Assembly (NCBI GenBank): GCA_001897745.1 | Contig: MKUH01000021.1 | Coordinates: 62,001 to 126,000, forward strand | Direction of reading: 5' to 3' | Length of the DNA stretch: 64,000 nt | Origin: Candidatus Accumulibacter sp. 66-26 | GTDB lineage: Bacteria; Pseudomonadota; Gammaproteobacteria; Burkholderiales; Rhodocyclaceae | Shown here: in pieces, positions 50,500 to 60,910 of the stretch | How the letters are laid out: each line of letters opens with the position of its first letter | Position numbering within the stretch: position 1 is the stretch's first letter | Made by a program: the position numbers and the translations under genes | The notes under the pieces: generated by a model | The model's input: only the letters and a program-made list of their open reading frames with translations | Databases searched by the model: none | What the model was told of the DNA's origin: nothing

Positions 50500-50847
50500 T
50501 CAGCGTTTGCCGCCGGCGAGCAGGCCGGACAGCGCCCACGAGACGAGGCTGTAGAGCAGCGAGCCGAAGATCGCCGGCCAGAAGCCGCCGACGACGAAGC
50601 CTTCGATCAGCGAACCGGCGAACCAGAAGAGCATGCCGTTGATGACGACGATGAAGAGTCCGAGCGTGAGCAGCGTGACCGGCAGCGTCAGCAGCACCAG
50701 CAGGGGACGCAGCACGGCGTTGATCAGTCCGAGCAGCAGCGCGGCGACCAGCGCCGCGCCGAAGGACGCGACGTGGATGGCCGGCAGCAGGTAGGCAACG
50801 ACGAGCAGTGCGACGGCGTTGAGTATCCAGAGCAGGATCAGGCGCAT
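50500..50847 (-). CDS. Small four-helix membrane protein, phage-holin-like family
   Basis: 115 residues, four helices with short loops (LILLWILNAVALLVVAYLLP, LVAALLLGLINAVLRPLLVL, LTLGLFIVVINGMLFWFAGS, PAIFGSLLYSLVSWALSGLL). The NAVLRPLL and INGMLFW motifs fit the widespread chromosomal family annotated as phage holin 4 superfamily; it is not in a prophage here. Role unknown. It lies between ahcY and metF on the same strand. Confidence 0.82.
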   Translation of the reverse strand: MRLILLWILNAVALLVVAYLLPAIHVASFGAALVAALLLGLINAVLRPLLVLLTLPVTLLTLGLFIVVINGMLFWFAGSLIEGFVVGGFWPAIFGSLLYSLVSWALSGLLAGGKR

Positions 50848-50877
50848 GGCGTCCCCTTGGGTGGTTCTCGGCGGTGC

Positions 50878-52278
<1,401 letters not shown>

Positions 52279-52408
52279 AGTAAAACTCCTTGCTAACTGT
52301 GGCCGGGAGGGGGAAGGACGTGGCCGCGCGCGGCGCGGCGGTGGGCGGACGTGCGGAGCACGATCCTGGGCTCACCCGTCTCCCCGTGCCCGGCACGGGT
52401 GGGTCGGA

Positions 52409-52484
52409 TGAGCGCCGTTGAAACGGTCCGAGCCTGGGGTGTCGGGCGGTGCTGCCGCCCGGGATCCTTGCAGCGCTCCTCGGT
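52409..52484 (-). promoter_or_regulatory. SAH riboswitch in the ahcY leader
   Basis: On the minus strand the conserved blocks occur in order: CCGAGGAGCGCTGCAA (52483-52468), CCAGGCTCGG (about 52436-52427) and AACGGCGCTCA (52419-52409), with a variable hairpin (GGGCGGCAGCACCGCCC) between the first two. GAGCGC pairs with GCGCTC and CCGAG with CTCGG (pseudoknot). This is the known betaproteobacterial aptamer that switches ahcY on when SAH accumulates. A CCCGTGCC/GGCACGGG hairpin just after it may be the expression platform. Confidence 0.92.
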
Positions 52485-52493
52485 AGGTGGCGG

Positions 52494-52499
52494 ATTATA
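52494..52499 (-). promoter_or_regulatory. -10 element of the ahcY promoter
   Basis: Consensus TATAAT on the minus strand, about 10 bases before the first conserved riboswitch block. The -35 position is poor (CTGCGC-like), so the promoter may be modest. Confidence 0.6.
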
Positions 52500-52542
52500 C
52501 GCCGGTTTTTGCCGGCGCGCAGGCGCCGCGGCGGGACGGGGT

Positions 52543-53781
52543 CTAGCGGGCGGGCTGCAGCGACCCGGACCACAGTTCGTTGAGGTCGGGGAAGTTCCAC
52601 TTGCTCGGGTCTTCGCGGCCGGCGATCTTTTCCGGGCAGCCGGGGCGCGAGAGGTCGACGATTTCGGGCCGGATGCGCGCGTTGGCCTTGGTCGAGAAGA
52701 ACACCTTGACGTGCGGCGCGAGCAGCGATTTCTGCGATTGCTCGACGACGATCCCGAGGCGCCCGGAGCTGAGCAGCACGAGCGAGCCGATCGGGTAGAT
52801 GCCGAGGCTTTTGACGAAGGCCTGGAAGATTTTCGGGTCGAAGTGACCGTTGGCCCATTCGGCCATCTTGCGCAGCGACTCGGCGGGGTCCCAGCCGGTC
52901 TTGTAGGGGCGGTTCGAGGTGATCGCGTCGTAAACGTCGCAGACTGCGCCCATCTTGGCGTAAAGGCTGATCTCGGCGTCCTTGAGGTGCTTCGGATAGC
53001 CCGATCCGTCGGTCTTTTCATGATGGTGCAGGCAAACGTCGAGGGCCATTTCGTTCACGCCGCTGCCGCGCAGCAGCATCTGGTAGCCGGCCTCGGGATG
53101 GCCCTTGATGATGGCGAATTCGGCGTCGGTCAGCTTGCCCGGCTTGTTCAGCACGTCCATCGGCATCGCCGCCTTGCCGAGGTCGTGCAGCAGGCCCGCG
53201 ACGCCGGCCGAGCGCGTCTCCTCGTCGGAGAGTCCGAGCTGGCGGGCGAGCGCGACCATCAGCGCGCACACCGCGACGGAATGCATATAGGTGTAGTCGT
53301 CGGCGGTCTTCAGGCGGGCCAGGCTGATCAGCGCGCCGGGGTTGCGCGACACCGAGTCGGAAATCTCCTCGACCAGGCGCTGCGCTGCGGCGGTGTCCAC
53401 GGCCTTGCCCATGCGCGCTTCCTGGAACATGGAAACGACGGCGCGCTTCGATTGCGCGCAAATCTTGGCGGCGCGAGCGAACTCCTCGGACGCGGGGACG
53501 CGCTCGATCTGCCGGGTCTCGGCGGCGAGCGCTTCCAGCTCGGCGTCGACCTGGGCCTCCGATTCGGCCTCCGAGACGGTCGGCTGGTCGGGGGCGATGT
53601 CGAGCCCCTTGTCGCAGTCGATCCAGACTTCCTTGATGCTGCTCTCGTGAATGCTCACGATGTCCTGCGGATCGGTCAGCACGAAGCCGCTGCGCCAGAA
53701 CGGGTGCTCCATCCAGGAACCGCAGAATTCCTTGATGTGCATGCCGAGGGTGAGGTGTTGCACGCTGATTCGCTTGAGCAT
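52543..53781 (-). CDS. HD-GYP domain cyclic-di-GMP phosphodiesterase
   Basis: 412 residues. N-terminal DUF3391-like region (MLKRISVQHLTLGMHIKEF) to about 130, then an HD-GYP domain with the metal motifs HSVAVCALM, GLLHDLGK, LHHHEKTDGSGYP and a following SLYAKMGAVCDVYDAITSNRPYK. All HD-GYP residues look intact, so it should hydrolyse c-di-GMP. ATG 53781 fits the family start; an ATG at 53844 adds 21 residues. It sits between metK and the ahcY promoter on the same strand. Confidence 0.88.
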   Translation of the reverse strand: MLKRISVQHLTLGMHIKEFCGSWMEHPFWRSGFVLTDPQDIVSIHESSIKEVWIDCDKGLDIAPDQPTVSEAESEAQVDAELEALAAETRQIERVPASEEFARAAKICAQSKRAVVSMFQEARMGKAVDTAAAQRLVEEISDSVSRNPGALISLARLKTADDYTYMHSVAVCALMVALARQLGLSDEETRSAGVAGLLHDLGKAAMPMDVLNKPGKLTDAEFAIIKGHPEAGYQMLLRGSGVNEMALDVCLHHHEKTDGSGYPKHLKDAEISLYAKMGAVCDVYDAITSNRPYKTGWDPAESLRKMAEWANGHFDPKIFQAFVKSLGIYPIGSLVLLSSGRLGIVVEQSQKSLLAPHVKVFFSTKANARIRPEIVDLSRPGCPEKIAGREDPSKWNFPDLNELWSGSLQPAR

Positions 53782-53889
53782 CTGGCCGGAGCGGAAGGGG
53801 AAAGGCGTCAGTTTATCTGATTTGGCATAGGGCGCCGATGGCATCGGCTCACCGCGATTGGCATAGACTCACCGGCGCGCCGTGGGCCG

Positions 53890-53922
53890 GAAAAAGCGAA
53901 AGGGCCCGCAGGCCCTTTCGCT
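53890..53922 (-). terminator. Terminator after metK
   Basis: AGCGAAAGGGCC/GGCCCTTTCGCT stem of 12 bp with a four-base loop, followed by a U-run on the minus strand (A-run 53890-53895), 21 bases after the metK stop. Confidence 0.85.
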
Positions 53923-53942
53923 GAATGATGCGGTCGCGCGGA

Positions 53943-55109
53943 TCAGAGACCGGCGTCGGCCTTCAGCGCGGCGGCCTTGTCGGTCGCTTCCCAGGTGAAT
54001 TCCGGCTCGTCGCGGCCGAAGTGGCCGTAGGCGGCGGTCTTCGAGTAGATCGGACGGAGCAGGTCGAGCGCCTGGATGATGCCCTTCGGACGCAGATCGA
54101 AATGCTTGCCGATCAGTTCGACGATCTTCTCGTCCGACACCTTGCCGGTGCCGAAAGTGTTGACCATCAGCGAGACCGGCTTGGCGACGCCGATCGCGTA
54201 GGCGACCTGCACTTCGCAGCGGTCGGCGAGGCCGGCGGCGACGATGTTCTTCGCCACGTAGCGGCCGGCGTAGGCGGCCGAGCGGTCGACCTTCGACGGA
54301 TCCTTGCCCGAGAAGGCGCCGCCGCCGTGGTGCGCGGCACCGCCGTAGGTGTCGACGATGATCTTGCGGCCGGTCAGGCCGCAGTCACCGTGCGGGCCGC
54401 CGACGACGAAGCGGCCGGTCGGGTTCACCAGATAGCGGGTGTTGCCGGCGAGCAGTTCCTTGGGCAGCACGGGCTTGATGATTTCCTCGATCACCAGTTC
54501 CTCGAGCTGTGCGTGCGAGACGTCCGGGCTGTGCTGGGTCGAGACGACGACGGTGTCGATCGCGACCGGCTTGCCGTCGACGTACTTGACGGTGAGCTGG
54601 CTCTTCGCGTCCGGACGCAGCCAGGCGAAGCGGCCGTCCTTGCGGACCTCGGCCTGGCGCTGCATGATGCGGTGCGCGTAGTAGATCGGCAGCGGCATCA
54701 GCGACGGCGTTTCGTTGCAGGCGTAGCCGAACATCAGGCCCTGGTCGCCGGCGCCCTGGTCGAGGTCGATGCCTTCGCCCTCATTGACGCCCTGCGCGAT
54801 GTCCGGCGACTGGCGGTTGATCGCGGCGAGCACGGCGCAGCTCTTGTAGTCGAAGCCGATGTCGGAGTCGGTGTAGCCGATGCGGCGCACGGTTTCCTGC
54901 GCGATTTCACGGTAGTTGATGTGCGCGGTGGTGGTGATCTCGCCGGAGATGACGACGAGGCCGGTCGACACCAGCGTTTCGCAGGCGACGCGACCCTTCG
55001 GGTCTTCGGCCAGGATGGCGTCGAGGATGGCGTCCGAGATCTGGTCGGCGACCTTGTCCGGATGGCCTTCGGAAACGGATTCCGAAGAGAAGAGATATTC
55101 CTTGCCCAT
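53943..55109 (-). CDS. metK: S-adenosylmethionine synthetase
   Basis: 388 residues. [22 protein letters not shown] (ATP/Mg His and Asp), [15 protein letters not shown], the [29 protein letters not shown] stretch and [19 protein letters not shown] are hallmark sequences. It makes SAM from methionine and ATP. ATG 55109 follows GGAG at 10 bases; an in-frame codon at 55130 adds seven residues. Its leader contains a terminator-like hairpin that also involves the ribosome site. Confidence 0.97.
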   Translation of the reverse strand: MGKEYLFSSESVSEGHPDKVADQISDAILDAILAEDPKGRVACETLVSTGLVVISGEITTTAHINYREIAQETVRRIGYTDSDIGFDYKSCAVLAAINRQSPDIAQGVNEGEGIDLDQGAGDQGLMFGYACNETPSLMPLPIYYAHRIMQRQAEVRKDGRFAWLRPDAKSQLTVKYVDGKPVAIDTVVVSTQHSPDVSHAQLEELVIEEIIKPVLPKELLAGNTRYLVNPTGRFVVGGPHGDCGLTGRKIIVDTYGGAAHHGGGAFSGKDPSKVDRSAAYAGRYVAKNIVAAGLADRCEVQVAYAIGVAKPVSLMVNTFGTGKVSDEKIVELIGKHFDLRPKGIIQALDLLRPIYSKTAAYGHFGRDEPEFTWEATDKAAALKADAGL

Positions 55110-55114
55110 GTGGC

Positions 55115-55176
55115 TCTGCTCCAAAAACAAAAAACCCCGTTGCGGCTGCGAGGCCGGCTCCGGGGTTTCGAGCAGA
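55115..55176 (-). promoter_or_regulatory. Hairpin leader of metK with terminator and Shine-Dalgarno pairing
   Basis: On the minus strand AAACCCCG (55168-55161) pairs with CGGGGTTT (55139-55132), and U-rich TTTTTTGTTTTT follows. Outside this, TCTGCTC (55176-55170) is exactly complementary to GAGCAGA (55121-55115), which overlaps the GGAG ribosome site of metK. The leader can thus form a terminator or a longer stem that hides the start. No known SAM riboswitch class fits by eye. Confidence 0.5.
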
Positions 55177-55310
55177 CGACGCTTTAGCAGAATTTATGGC
55201 GAATTTTTCGTTCGCCCCCGCCCTGCAAGTTGTCCTGTTTAACTCGGCGGGGAGATAATTGTAGTTTTTCGTCGATGCGGGGTCAAACCCGCCAGCAACA
55301 GGGTTATTGC

Positions 55311-56180
55311 GTGATATCCATTTTCCGTTTTCTCAGCCGCCTGCCGCTCGCCTGGCTGCATGCGCTCGGCGCCGCGCTCGGCTGGCTCGCCTGGCTGCTG
55401 TCGCCGACCTACCGTCGGCACCTTAACGAGAACATGACGCTCGCGCTCGGCGCCGACGGCGCCCGGCGCCATCGCGCGGCGGCCATCGCCGGCGCCGGGC
55501 GGATGATGCTCGAACTGCCGAAGATCTGGCTCAATCCGCTCGCCGACGCGGTCGCCCGCGTCGACCGGGTCAGCGGCTGGGATCTGGTCGAGGCGGCGCG
55601 CCGCGAAGGGCGCGGCATCGTCTTCCTGACGCCGCATCTCGGCTGCTTCGAGATCACCGCGCAGTATCTGTCCACGCATTTCCCGATCTCCGTCCTCTAT
55701 CGCGCGCCGCGCCAGGACTGGCTGCAGCAGATGATTCTCGCCGGGCGGGCGCGCGAACAGCTGCATCTGGCGGCGGCCGATCTGGCCGGCGTGCGTACCC
55801 TGCTCAAGGCGCTCAAGCGCGGCGAGGCGGTCGGCATGCTGCCCGACCAGGCGCCCAAGGTCGGCGAGGGGCGCTGGCTCGACTTCTTCGGCAAGCCGGC
55901 CTACACCATGACGCTCGCCGCGCGCCTCACCGAAAGCGGCGCCGCCGTCCTCCTGTGCTGGGGCGAGCGCCTGCCGGGCGGCGCCGGCTACCATTTCCGC
56001 CTGCAGGCGCCGACGCGGGCGCTGGTCGGCAATACCGAGGAACGCGCGCAGATCATCAACCACGAGATCGAAGACCTGATCCGCCAATGCCCCGGGCAGT
56101 ACCTCTGGGGCTACAACCGCTACAAGCAACCGGCCGGCGCCGAGGCGCCGCCGGACCGTCGGGACGCGCCAGCACCATGA
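55311..56180 (+). CDS. Lipid A biosynthesis-type lysophospholipid acyltransferase (LpxL/HtrB family), first copy
   Basis: About 289 residues. An N-terminal hydrophobic segment (FLSRLPLAWLHALGAALGWLAWLL) anchors it in the inner membrane. The active-site motif HX4E is in FLTPHLGCFEITAQY, with VGMLPDQAPKVGEGRWLDFFG as the second conserved block and QYLWGYNRYK at the end. It should add a secondary acyl chain to lipid A or a related lipid. GTG 55311 is chosen by alignment to the family start; the frame is open upstream to 55230. Its stop overlaps the next start as ATGA. Confidence 0.85.
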   Translation: MISIFRFLSRLPLAWLHALGAALGWLAWLLSPTYRRHLNENMTLALGADGARRHRAAAIAGAGRMMLELPKIWLNPLADAVARVDRVSGWDLVEAARREGRGIVFLTPHLGCFEITAQYLSTHFPISVLYRAPRQDWLQQMILAGRAREQLHLAAADLAGVRTLLKALKRGEAVGMLPDQAPKVGEGRWLDFFGKPAYTMTLAARLTESGAAVLLCWGERLPGGAGYHFRLQAPTRALVGNTEERAQIINHEIEDLIRQCPGQYLWGYNRYKQPAGAEAPPDRRDAPAP

Positions 56181-57061
56181 AGCACTTCTTCCAGAATCTT
56201 TTCTCCTACGCCGTGCTCGGCCTGCTCTGGCTGCTGCACTGGCTGCCGCTGCCGGCGCTGCGCGCGCTCGGCTGGCTGCTCGGCCACGTTCTCTATCTGC
56301 TCGGCAGCGAGCGGCGGCGCGTCGCGGCGATCAATCTGCGCCTGTGTTTTCCCGAACTGTCCGAAAGCGAGCGTCGGCGCCTGCTGAGGCGGCATTTCGT
56401 CGCTTTCGCGCGCGCCGTGCTCGACCGTACGCTGAGCTGGTGGGCGCCGCGCGCGCGCCTCGAGCGCCTGATCCGCTTGTCCGGCGCCGAGCGCCTGAAG
56501 AGCGACGACGGCCGGCCGGTCATCCTGCTCGCGCCGCATTTCGTCGGTCTCGACGCCGCCGGCTCGGTGATCTCGATGCGCACGCCGGCGGTCAGCGTTT
56601 ACGCCAACCAGAAGAATCCGGTCTTCAACGCCGTCTTCTACGCCGGCCGCATGCGCTTCAACGCGCCGATCCTGCTCTCGCGCCAGGACGGCATGCGCAA
56701 GGCGCTGAAGGCGCTGAAGCAGGGGCTGCCCTTCTACTATCTGCCGGACATGGACTTCGGCGCGCGCGACGCGATTTTCGCGCCCTTCTTCGGCGTTCCG
56801 GCGGCGACCATCACCGGCGTTTCGCGTCTGGCGCGCGCCACCAACGCGCACATCGTTCCGTGCATCACGCGCATGGTGGCGGACGGCTACGAGGTCGAAC
56901 TGCAGCCGCCATGGAACGACTATCCGGGCGAGAGCGTCGAGGCCGACACCCTGCGCATGAACCGCTACATCGAGGAGCAGGTGCGGCGCATGCCCGAGCA
57001 GTATTTCTGGCTGCACAAGCGTTTCAAGACCCGCCCCGAGGGCGAGGCTAGATTCTACTGA
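56177..57061 (+). CDS. Lipid A biosynthesis-type acyltransferase (LpxL family), second copy
   Basis: 294 residues, homologous to the preceding gene. N-terminal helix (SYAVLGLLWLLHWLPLPALRALGWLLG), the HX4D active site in LLAPHFVGLDAAGS, the PFYYLPDMDFGARDAIFAPFFG block and a C-terminal QYFWLHKRFKTRP. Two adjacent acyltransferases may add different secondary acyl chains. Coupled by ATGA to the first copy. Confidence 0.88.
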   Translation: MKHFFQNLFSYAVLGLLWLLHWLPLPALRALGWLLGHVLYLLGSERRRVAAINLRLCFPELSESERRRLLRRHFVAFARAVLDRTLSWWAPRARLERLIRLSGAERLKSDDGRPVILLAPHFVGLDAAGSVISMRTPAVSVYANQKNPVFNAVFYAGRMRFNAPILLSRQDGMRKALKALKQGLPFYYLPDMDFGARDAIFAPFFGVPAATITGVSRLARATNAHIVPCITRMVADGYEVELQPPWNDYPGESVEADTLRMNRYIEEQVRRMPEQYFWLHKRFKTRPEGEARFY

Positions 57062-57072
57062 GGAGAAGCCGC

Positions 57073-57573
57073 ATGCCGATTGCCATCGCCCCGGTCAGCG
57101 CCAACGACGTCGAAGTCATCGCCGCGCTGGCGCGCGTCGTCTGGCAGGACGCCTATCCGGCCATCATCACGCAGGCGCAGATCGACTACATGCTCGCGCA
57201 GCGCTATGCTGCCCCGCGGCTGCTCGAGGAACTGGCGACACCCGGCCTGTGGTGGGACCGGGCGACGGTCGACGGCACGCTGGCCGGCTTCGCGGCGACG
57301 CAGCTGACCGCCACGCCGGGCGAGATGAAGCTCGACAAGCTCTACGTCGACCCGGCGCGCCAGCGCCTCGGGCTGGGCGGCGCGCTGATCGCCCACGTCG
57401 CGGCGCGCGCACGGCGTGAGGGCTGCGCCACGCTGATCCTCGCCGTGAACAAGCAGAACGCACGCGCCATCGCCGCCTACCGCAAGCACGGCTTTACGGT
57501 GCGCGAGTCGGTGCGCGTCGACATCGGCGGCGGATTCGTCATGGACGACTTTATAATGGAGCGATCCGTCTAG
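57073..57573 (+). CDS. GNAT-family N-acetyltransferase
   Basis: 166 residues. The acetyl-CoA-binding motif is in LYVDPARQRLGLGGALIAHV (Q/RxxGxG/A), followed by ILAVNKQNARAIAAYRKHGF, the second half of the fold. GAGGAGAA precedes ATG 57073. Substrate unknown. It follows the acyltransferases by 11 bases and may share their transcript. Confidence 0.85.
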   Translation: MPIAIAPVSANDVEVIAALARVVWQDAYPAIITQAQIDYMLAQRYAAPRLLEELATPGLWWDRATVDGTLAGFAATQLTATPGEMKLDKLYVDPARQRLGLGGALIAHVAARARREGCATLILAVNKQNARAIAAYRKHGFTVRESVRVDIGGGFVMDDFIMERSV

Positions 57574-57699
57574 GCCGTAGTCGGAGATCGGCACCCGGAA
57601 ATCGGGCAGCGGCGCTCATCTCCGCCCCGGTGGCCGGATGCCGGCATCCGCCTTCCCGACGCCCCACTTTTGACCTGCGACCCCGGACTCGCGACCGCC

Positions 57700-58530
57700 A
57701 TGAAAATCAAGTTCTCCAAGATGCACGGCCTCGGCAACGACTTCGTCGTGCTCGACGGCGTGCGCCAGTCGCTGGCGCTGACGCCCGACCAATTGCGCCT
57801 GCTCGGCGACCGTCATTTCGGCGTCGGCTGCGACCAGATCCTGCTCGTCGAAAAGCCCGCGCAGGACGAGGTCGATTTCCGCTACCGCATCTTCAACGCC
57901 GACGGCGGCGAGGTCGAGCAGTGCGGCAACGGCGCGCGCTGCTTCGTGCGCTTCGTGCACGAGCAGGGACTGACCGACAAGCGCGAAATCCGCGTCGAAA
58001 CGATGAAAGGCATCATCGGCCCGCGCCTCGAAGCGGACGGCAGCGTCACCGTCGACATGGGCGTGCCGGTCTTCGAGCCGGAGCGCATCCCCTTCGTCAG
58101 CCCGAGCGCCGAGCTCGTGCAGCCGCTGATGGCCGGCGACGACGAGGTTGCGATCACCGCCGTCTCGATGGGCAATCCGCACGCCGTACAGCTGGTGGCC
58201 GACGTCGACGCGGCGCCGGTCGAGCGCCAGGGGCCGCTGATCGAGCGCCACCCGCGCTTCCCGCAGCGCGTCAACGCCGGCTTCATGCAGGTCGTCGACC
58301 GCCACGCCATCCGCCTGCGCGTCTACGAGCGCGGCGCCGGCGAGACGCTGGCCTGCGGCACCGGCGCTTGCGCCGCCGCGGTCGCCGGCATCCGCCGCGG
58401 CCTGCTCGATTCGCCGGTGCGCGTCGAAACGCGCGGCGGCGAACTCGACATCGCCTGGAACGGTCCCGGTACGCCGGTGCTGATGACCGGGCCGGCCGTC
58501 ACCGTATTCACCGGAGAAATCGATCTATGA
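57700..58530 (+). CDS. dapF: Diaminopimelate epimerase
   Basis: 276 residues. [19 protein letters not shown] begins the fold; the two catalytic cysteines lie in [10 protein letters not shown] and [12 protein letters not shown]. It interconverts LL- and meso-diaminopimelate for lysine and peptidoglycan. ATG 57700 is the family start; ten more codons are open upstream. First gene of the conserved dapF-DUF484-xerC unit. Confidence 0.96.
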   Translation: MKIKFSKMHGLGNDFVVLDGVRQSLALTPDQLRLLGDRHFGVGCDQILLVEKPAQDEVDFRYRIFNADGGEVEQCGNGARCFVRFVHEQGLTDKREIRVETMKGIIGPRLEADGSVTVDMGVPVFEPERIPFVSPSAELVQPLMAGDDEVAITAVSMGNPHAVQLVADVDAAPVERQGPLIERHPRFPQRVNAGFMQVVDRHAIRLRVYERGAGETLACGTGACAAAVAGIRRGLLDSPVRVETRGGELDIAWNGPGTPVLMTGPAVTVFTGEIDL

Positions 58531-59180
58531 AAGCTGATGAAGTCGCGTACTACCTGCAGCACAACCCGCAGTTCTTCGAGCACTACGCCGAGCTGATTTC
58601 GCAGATCGTCATTCCGCATCCGCACGGCGGGCGCACGATTTCGATCACCGAGCGTCAGATGCTTTCGCTGCGCGACAAGAACAAGCAGCTCGAAGGCAAG
58701 ATGGGCGAGCTGCTGCAGTTCGGCGAGGAAAACGACACGATCAGCGAGAAGATGCACCGCCTCGGCGTCGCCATGATCGCCGCCGGCACCTTCCAGTCGG
58801 TGCTGCACACGCTCAATTTTCACCTGCGCGACGACTTCGCCATCCCGCACGTCGCGCTGCGCCTGTGGGACCGCCCGGCCGCGGCCGACGAACTGCCTGA
58901 ATTCGCCGACGTCAGCGAAGAGCTGCAGGTCTTCGCCGAAACGCTGGGGCAGCCCTACTGCGGCTCGACCGCCGGCTTCGAGACCTCCTCGTGGTTCGGC
59001 GAGGCGTCCACGCACGTCCGCTCGCAGGCGCTGATCGCTCTGCGCAACGGCGGCGGCACGATCGGCATGATCGCGCTCGGCAGCGAAGACGCGCAGCGCT
59101 TCTACGCCGGCATGGGCACGCTCTACCTCGAACGCCTCGGCGAAATGGCGTCGGCCGCGCTGGCCCGCGTCCTGCGCTGA
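58527..59180 (+). CDS. DUF484 (GAF-like) protein
   Basis: 217 residues. [40 protein letters not shown] is the DUF484 signature; a coiled coil (about 45-75) leads to a GAF-like domain with [11 protein letters not shown] and [22 protein letters not shown]. Function unsettled; always found between dapF and xerC in proteobacteria. ATGA overlap with dapF. Confidence 0.9.
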   Translation: MKADEVAYYLQHNPQFFEHYAELISQIVIPHPHGGRTISITERQMLSLRDKNKQLEGKMGELLQFGEENDTISEKMHRLGVAMIAAGTFQSVLHTLNFHLRDDFAIPHVALRLWDRPAAADELPEFADVSEELQVFAETLGQPYCGSTAGFETSSWFGEASTHVRSQALIALRNGGGTIGMIALGSEDAQRFYAGMGTLYLERLGEMASAALARVLR

Positions 59181-59227
59181 TCCCGCCGGTTCGCTCGGCG
59201 CCGTGCCGTCCTTGAACTGATGCGGCG

Positions 59228-60136
59228 ATGACACCGCAAGCGGCGGTCGACGCCTGGCTCGGCGAACTCGCGCAGCAGCGCCGGCTGTCGCCGCACACCG
59301 TCGCCGGCTACCGGCGCGATCTGGCGGCGCTGCTCGAACTGGCCGCCGCGGCGGGCGGACTCGCGCCGGCCGACCTGCAGGTCCTGCACATCCGCCGTTT
59401 CGCCGCGCAGCTGCATGCGCGCGGCCTTTCCGGTCGCTCGCTGGCGCGCACGCTGTCGGCGTGGCGCGGCTTCTATCGCTGGCTCGGCGGGCGCGGCCTG
59501 GCGGCGCAGAATCCGGTCGAGGGCGTGCGCGCGCCGAAAAGTCCGAAGGCCCTGCCCAAGGTCCTCTCGCCGGACGAGGCGAATCGTCTGCTCGATGCAC
59601 CCGGCGAAACGCTGCTTGATTTGCGCGACCAGGCGATCTTCGAGCTGTTCTACTCGTCGGGCCTGCGCCTCGCCGAACTCGCCGCGCTCGATATCGACTG
59701 TCTGGCCGACGTCGCGGCCGGCGAGGTACGCGTTCTCGGCAAGCGCGGCAAGCCGCGCCTCGTTCCGGTCGGGAGCCAGGCGCGCGCGGCGCTCGCCGCC
59801 TGGGCCGCGCGCCGCGCCGAACTGGCCGGGCCGGACGAAGGCGCGCTGTTCGTCGGCCGCTATGGCGCCCGCCTCGGCGTGCGCATGATCGAATTGCGCC
59901 TCAAGCGGCGCGCCCTGCTGATGGGGCTGCCGACGCACGTGCACCCGCACATGCTGCGCCACTCCTTCGCTTCGCACGTGCTGCAGTCGTCCGGCGACCT
60001 GCGTGCCGTGCAGGAAATGCTCGGCCACGCCAGCATCGCGTCGACGCAGGTCTATACCCATCTCGATTTCCAGCATCTGGCCGGCGTCTACGACAAGGCG
60101 CATCCGCGCGCCAAGCGCGCGAAGCGCGGCGAGTAG
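59228..60136 (+). CDS. xerC: Tyrosine recombinase XerC
   Basis: 302 residues. N-terminal SAM-like domain (LAQQRRLSPHTVAGYRRDL), then the catalytic domain with Arg in YSSGLRLAELAALDI, HPHMLRHSFASHVL (HxxR) and the nucleophile Tyr in STQVYTHLDF. It resolves chromosome dimers at dif with XerD. Assignment to XerC rather than XerD rests on the dapF-DUF484 context. Confidence 0.93.
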   Translation: MTPQAAVDAWLGELAQQRRLSPHTVAGYRRDLAALLELAAAAGGLAPADLQVLHIRRFAAQLHARGLSGRSLARTLSAWRGFYRWLGGRGLAAQNPVEGVRAPKSPKALPKVLSPDEANRLLDAPGETLLDLRDQAIFELFYSSGLRLAELAALDIDCLADVAAGEVRVLGKRGKPRLVPVGSQARAALAAWAARRAELAGPDEGALFVGRYGARLGVRMIELRLKRRALLMGLPTHVHPHMLRHSFASHVLQSSGDLRAVQEMLGHASIASTQVYTHLDFQHLAGVYDKAHPRAKRAKRGE

Positions 60137-60208
60137 GGGCGGGTAGGGGGCAGGGGCCGGCGCTGGCCGGCCGTATGGCGCGGGCGGGCGCGTGGTCCGC
60201 GCGCCGCG

Positions 60209-60901
60209 TCAGGGCTGGCGCGGACGCAGGTGGCGGGGGAGCGGGCCGGCTTCGCCGACCGCGACGATTTCGCCGATGCGCTTGGCGATTTCCGCCGGCG
60301 GCGTGGCGTAGGCGAACTTGCGGATGTAGCGGCCGTCCGGGCCGAGCAGGAAGATGCCCGCCGAATGGTCGACGGCGTACTGCTCGGGCGGCGCGCCCGG
60401 TTCGCGGACTTTCTCGTAGCGCACCTTGAAGCTGTCGGCGGCGCGCCGGACGAGATCGGGCGAGCCGGTCAGCCCCATGATGCGCGGATGGAAGAACTCG
60501 GTGTAGCCGCGCAGCACGGCGGCCGTGTCGCGCTCCGGGTCCACCGTGATGAACAGCGGCTGCACGCGCTCGGCCGTCGCGCCGAGTTGCTCCATGATCA
60601 CCGACATCTCGGCCAGCGTGGTCGGGCAGACGTCGGGACAGAAGGTGTAGCCGAAGGCGATCAGCTGGAACTGGCCGGGAAAGTCCTCGTTGCTCACCGC
60701 GCGTCCGTTGGCGTCCATCAGCAGGTAGCGCCCGCCGATGCCGCGGCTCTCGCCGGCGGCGTCTTCCGCCGCCGCGGCCGCCGTAGCGCTCGGCGTGGCG
60801 GCCTGTCGCGCCTCGGCCGCGGCCGGCGGTGCCGCGCCGGGAAGGAGGGCGAGGAGCAGGGCGGCGTGGAGGATGTGGAGGAGGGCGGTGCGGGCGTGCA
60901 T
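60209..60901 (-). CDS. SCO1/SenC-family copper chaperone
   Basis: 230 residues. N-terminal signal/anchor segment (LLHILHAALLLALLPGAAPP), an Ala-rich linker, then a thioredoxin fold with the copper-binding CxxxC in GYTFCPDVCPTTLAEM and the distant His in YAVDHSAGIFLL. It helps assemble CuA in cytochrome oxidase or acts as thiol oxidoreductase. It follows a small exported Cys protein by 9 bases. Confidence 0.9.
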   Translation of the reverse strand: MHARTALLHILHAALLLALLPGAAPPAAAEARQAATPSATAAAAAEDAAGESRGIGGRYLLMDANGRAVSNEDFPGQFQLIAFGYTFCPDVCPTTLAEMSVIMEQLGATAERVQPLFITVDPERDTAAVLRGYTEFFHPRIMGLTGSPDLVRRAADSFKVRYEKVREPGAPPEQYAVDHSAGIFLLGPDGRYIRKFAYATPPAEIAKRIGEIVAVGEAGPLPRHLRPRQP

Positions 60902-60910
60902 GCGGCCGGC

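Noticed and set aside
50500-50847. Phage-holin-like protein as a sign of a prophage
   Set aside because: The family is widespread on chromosomes and the flanking genes are methyl-cycle housekeeping genes; no phage genes are nearby.
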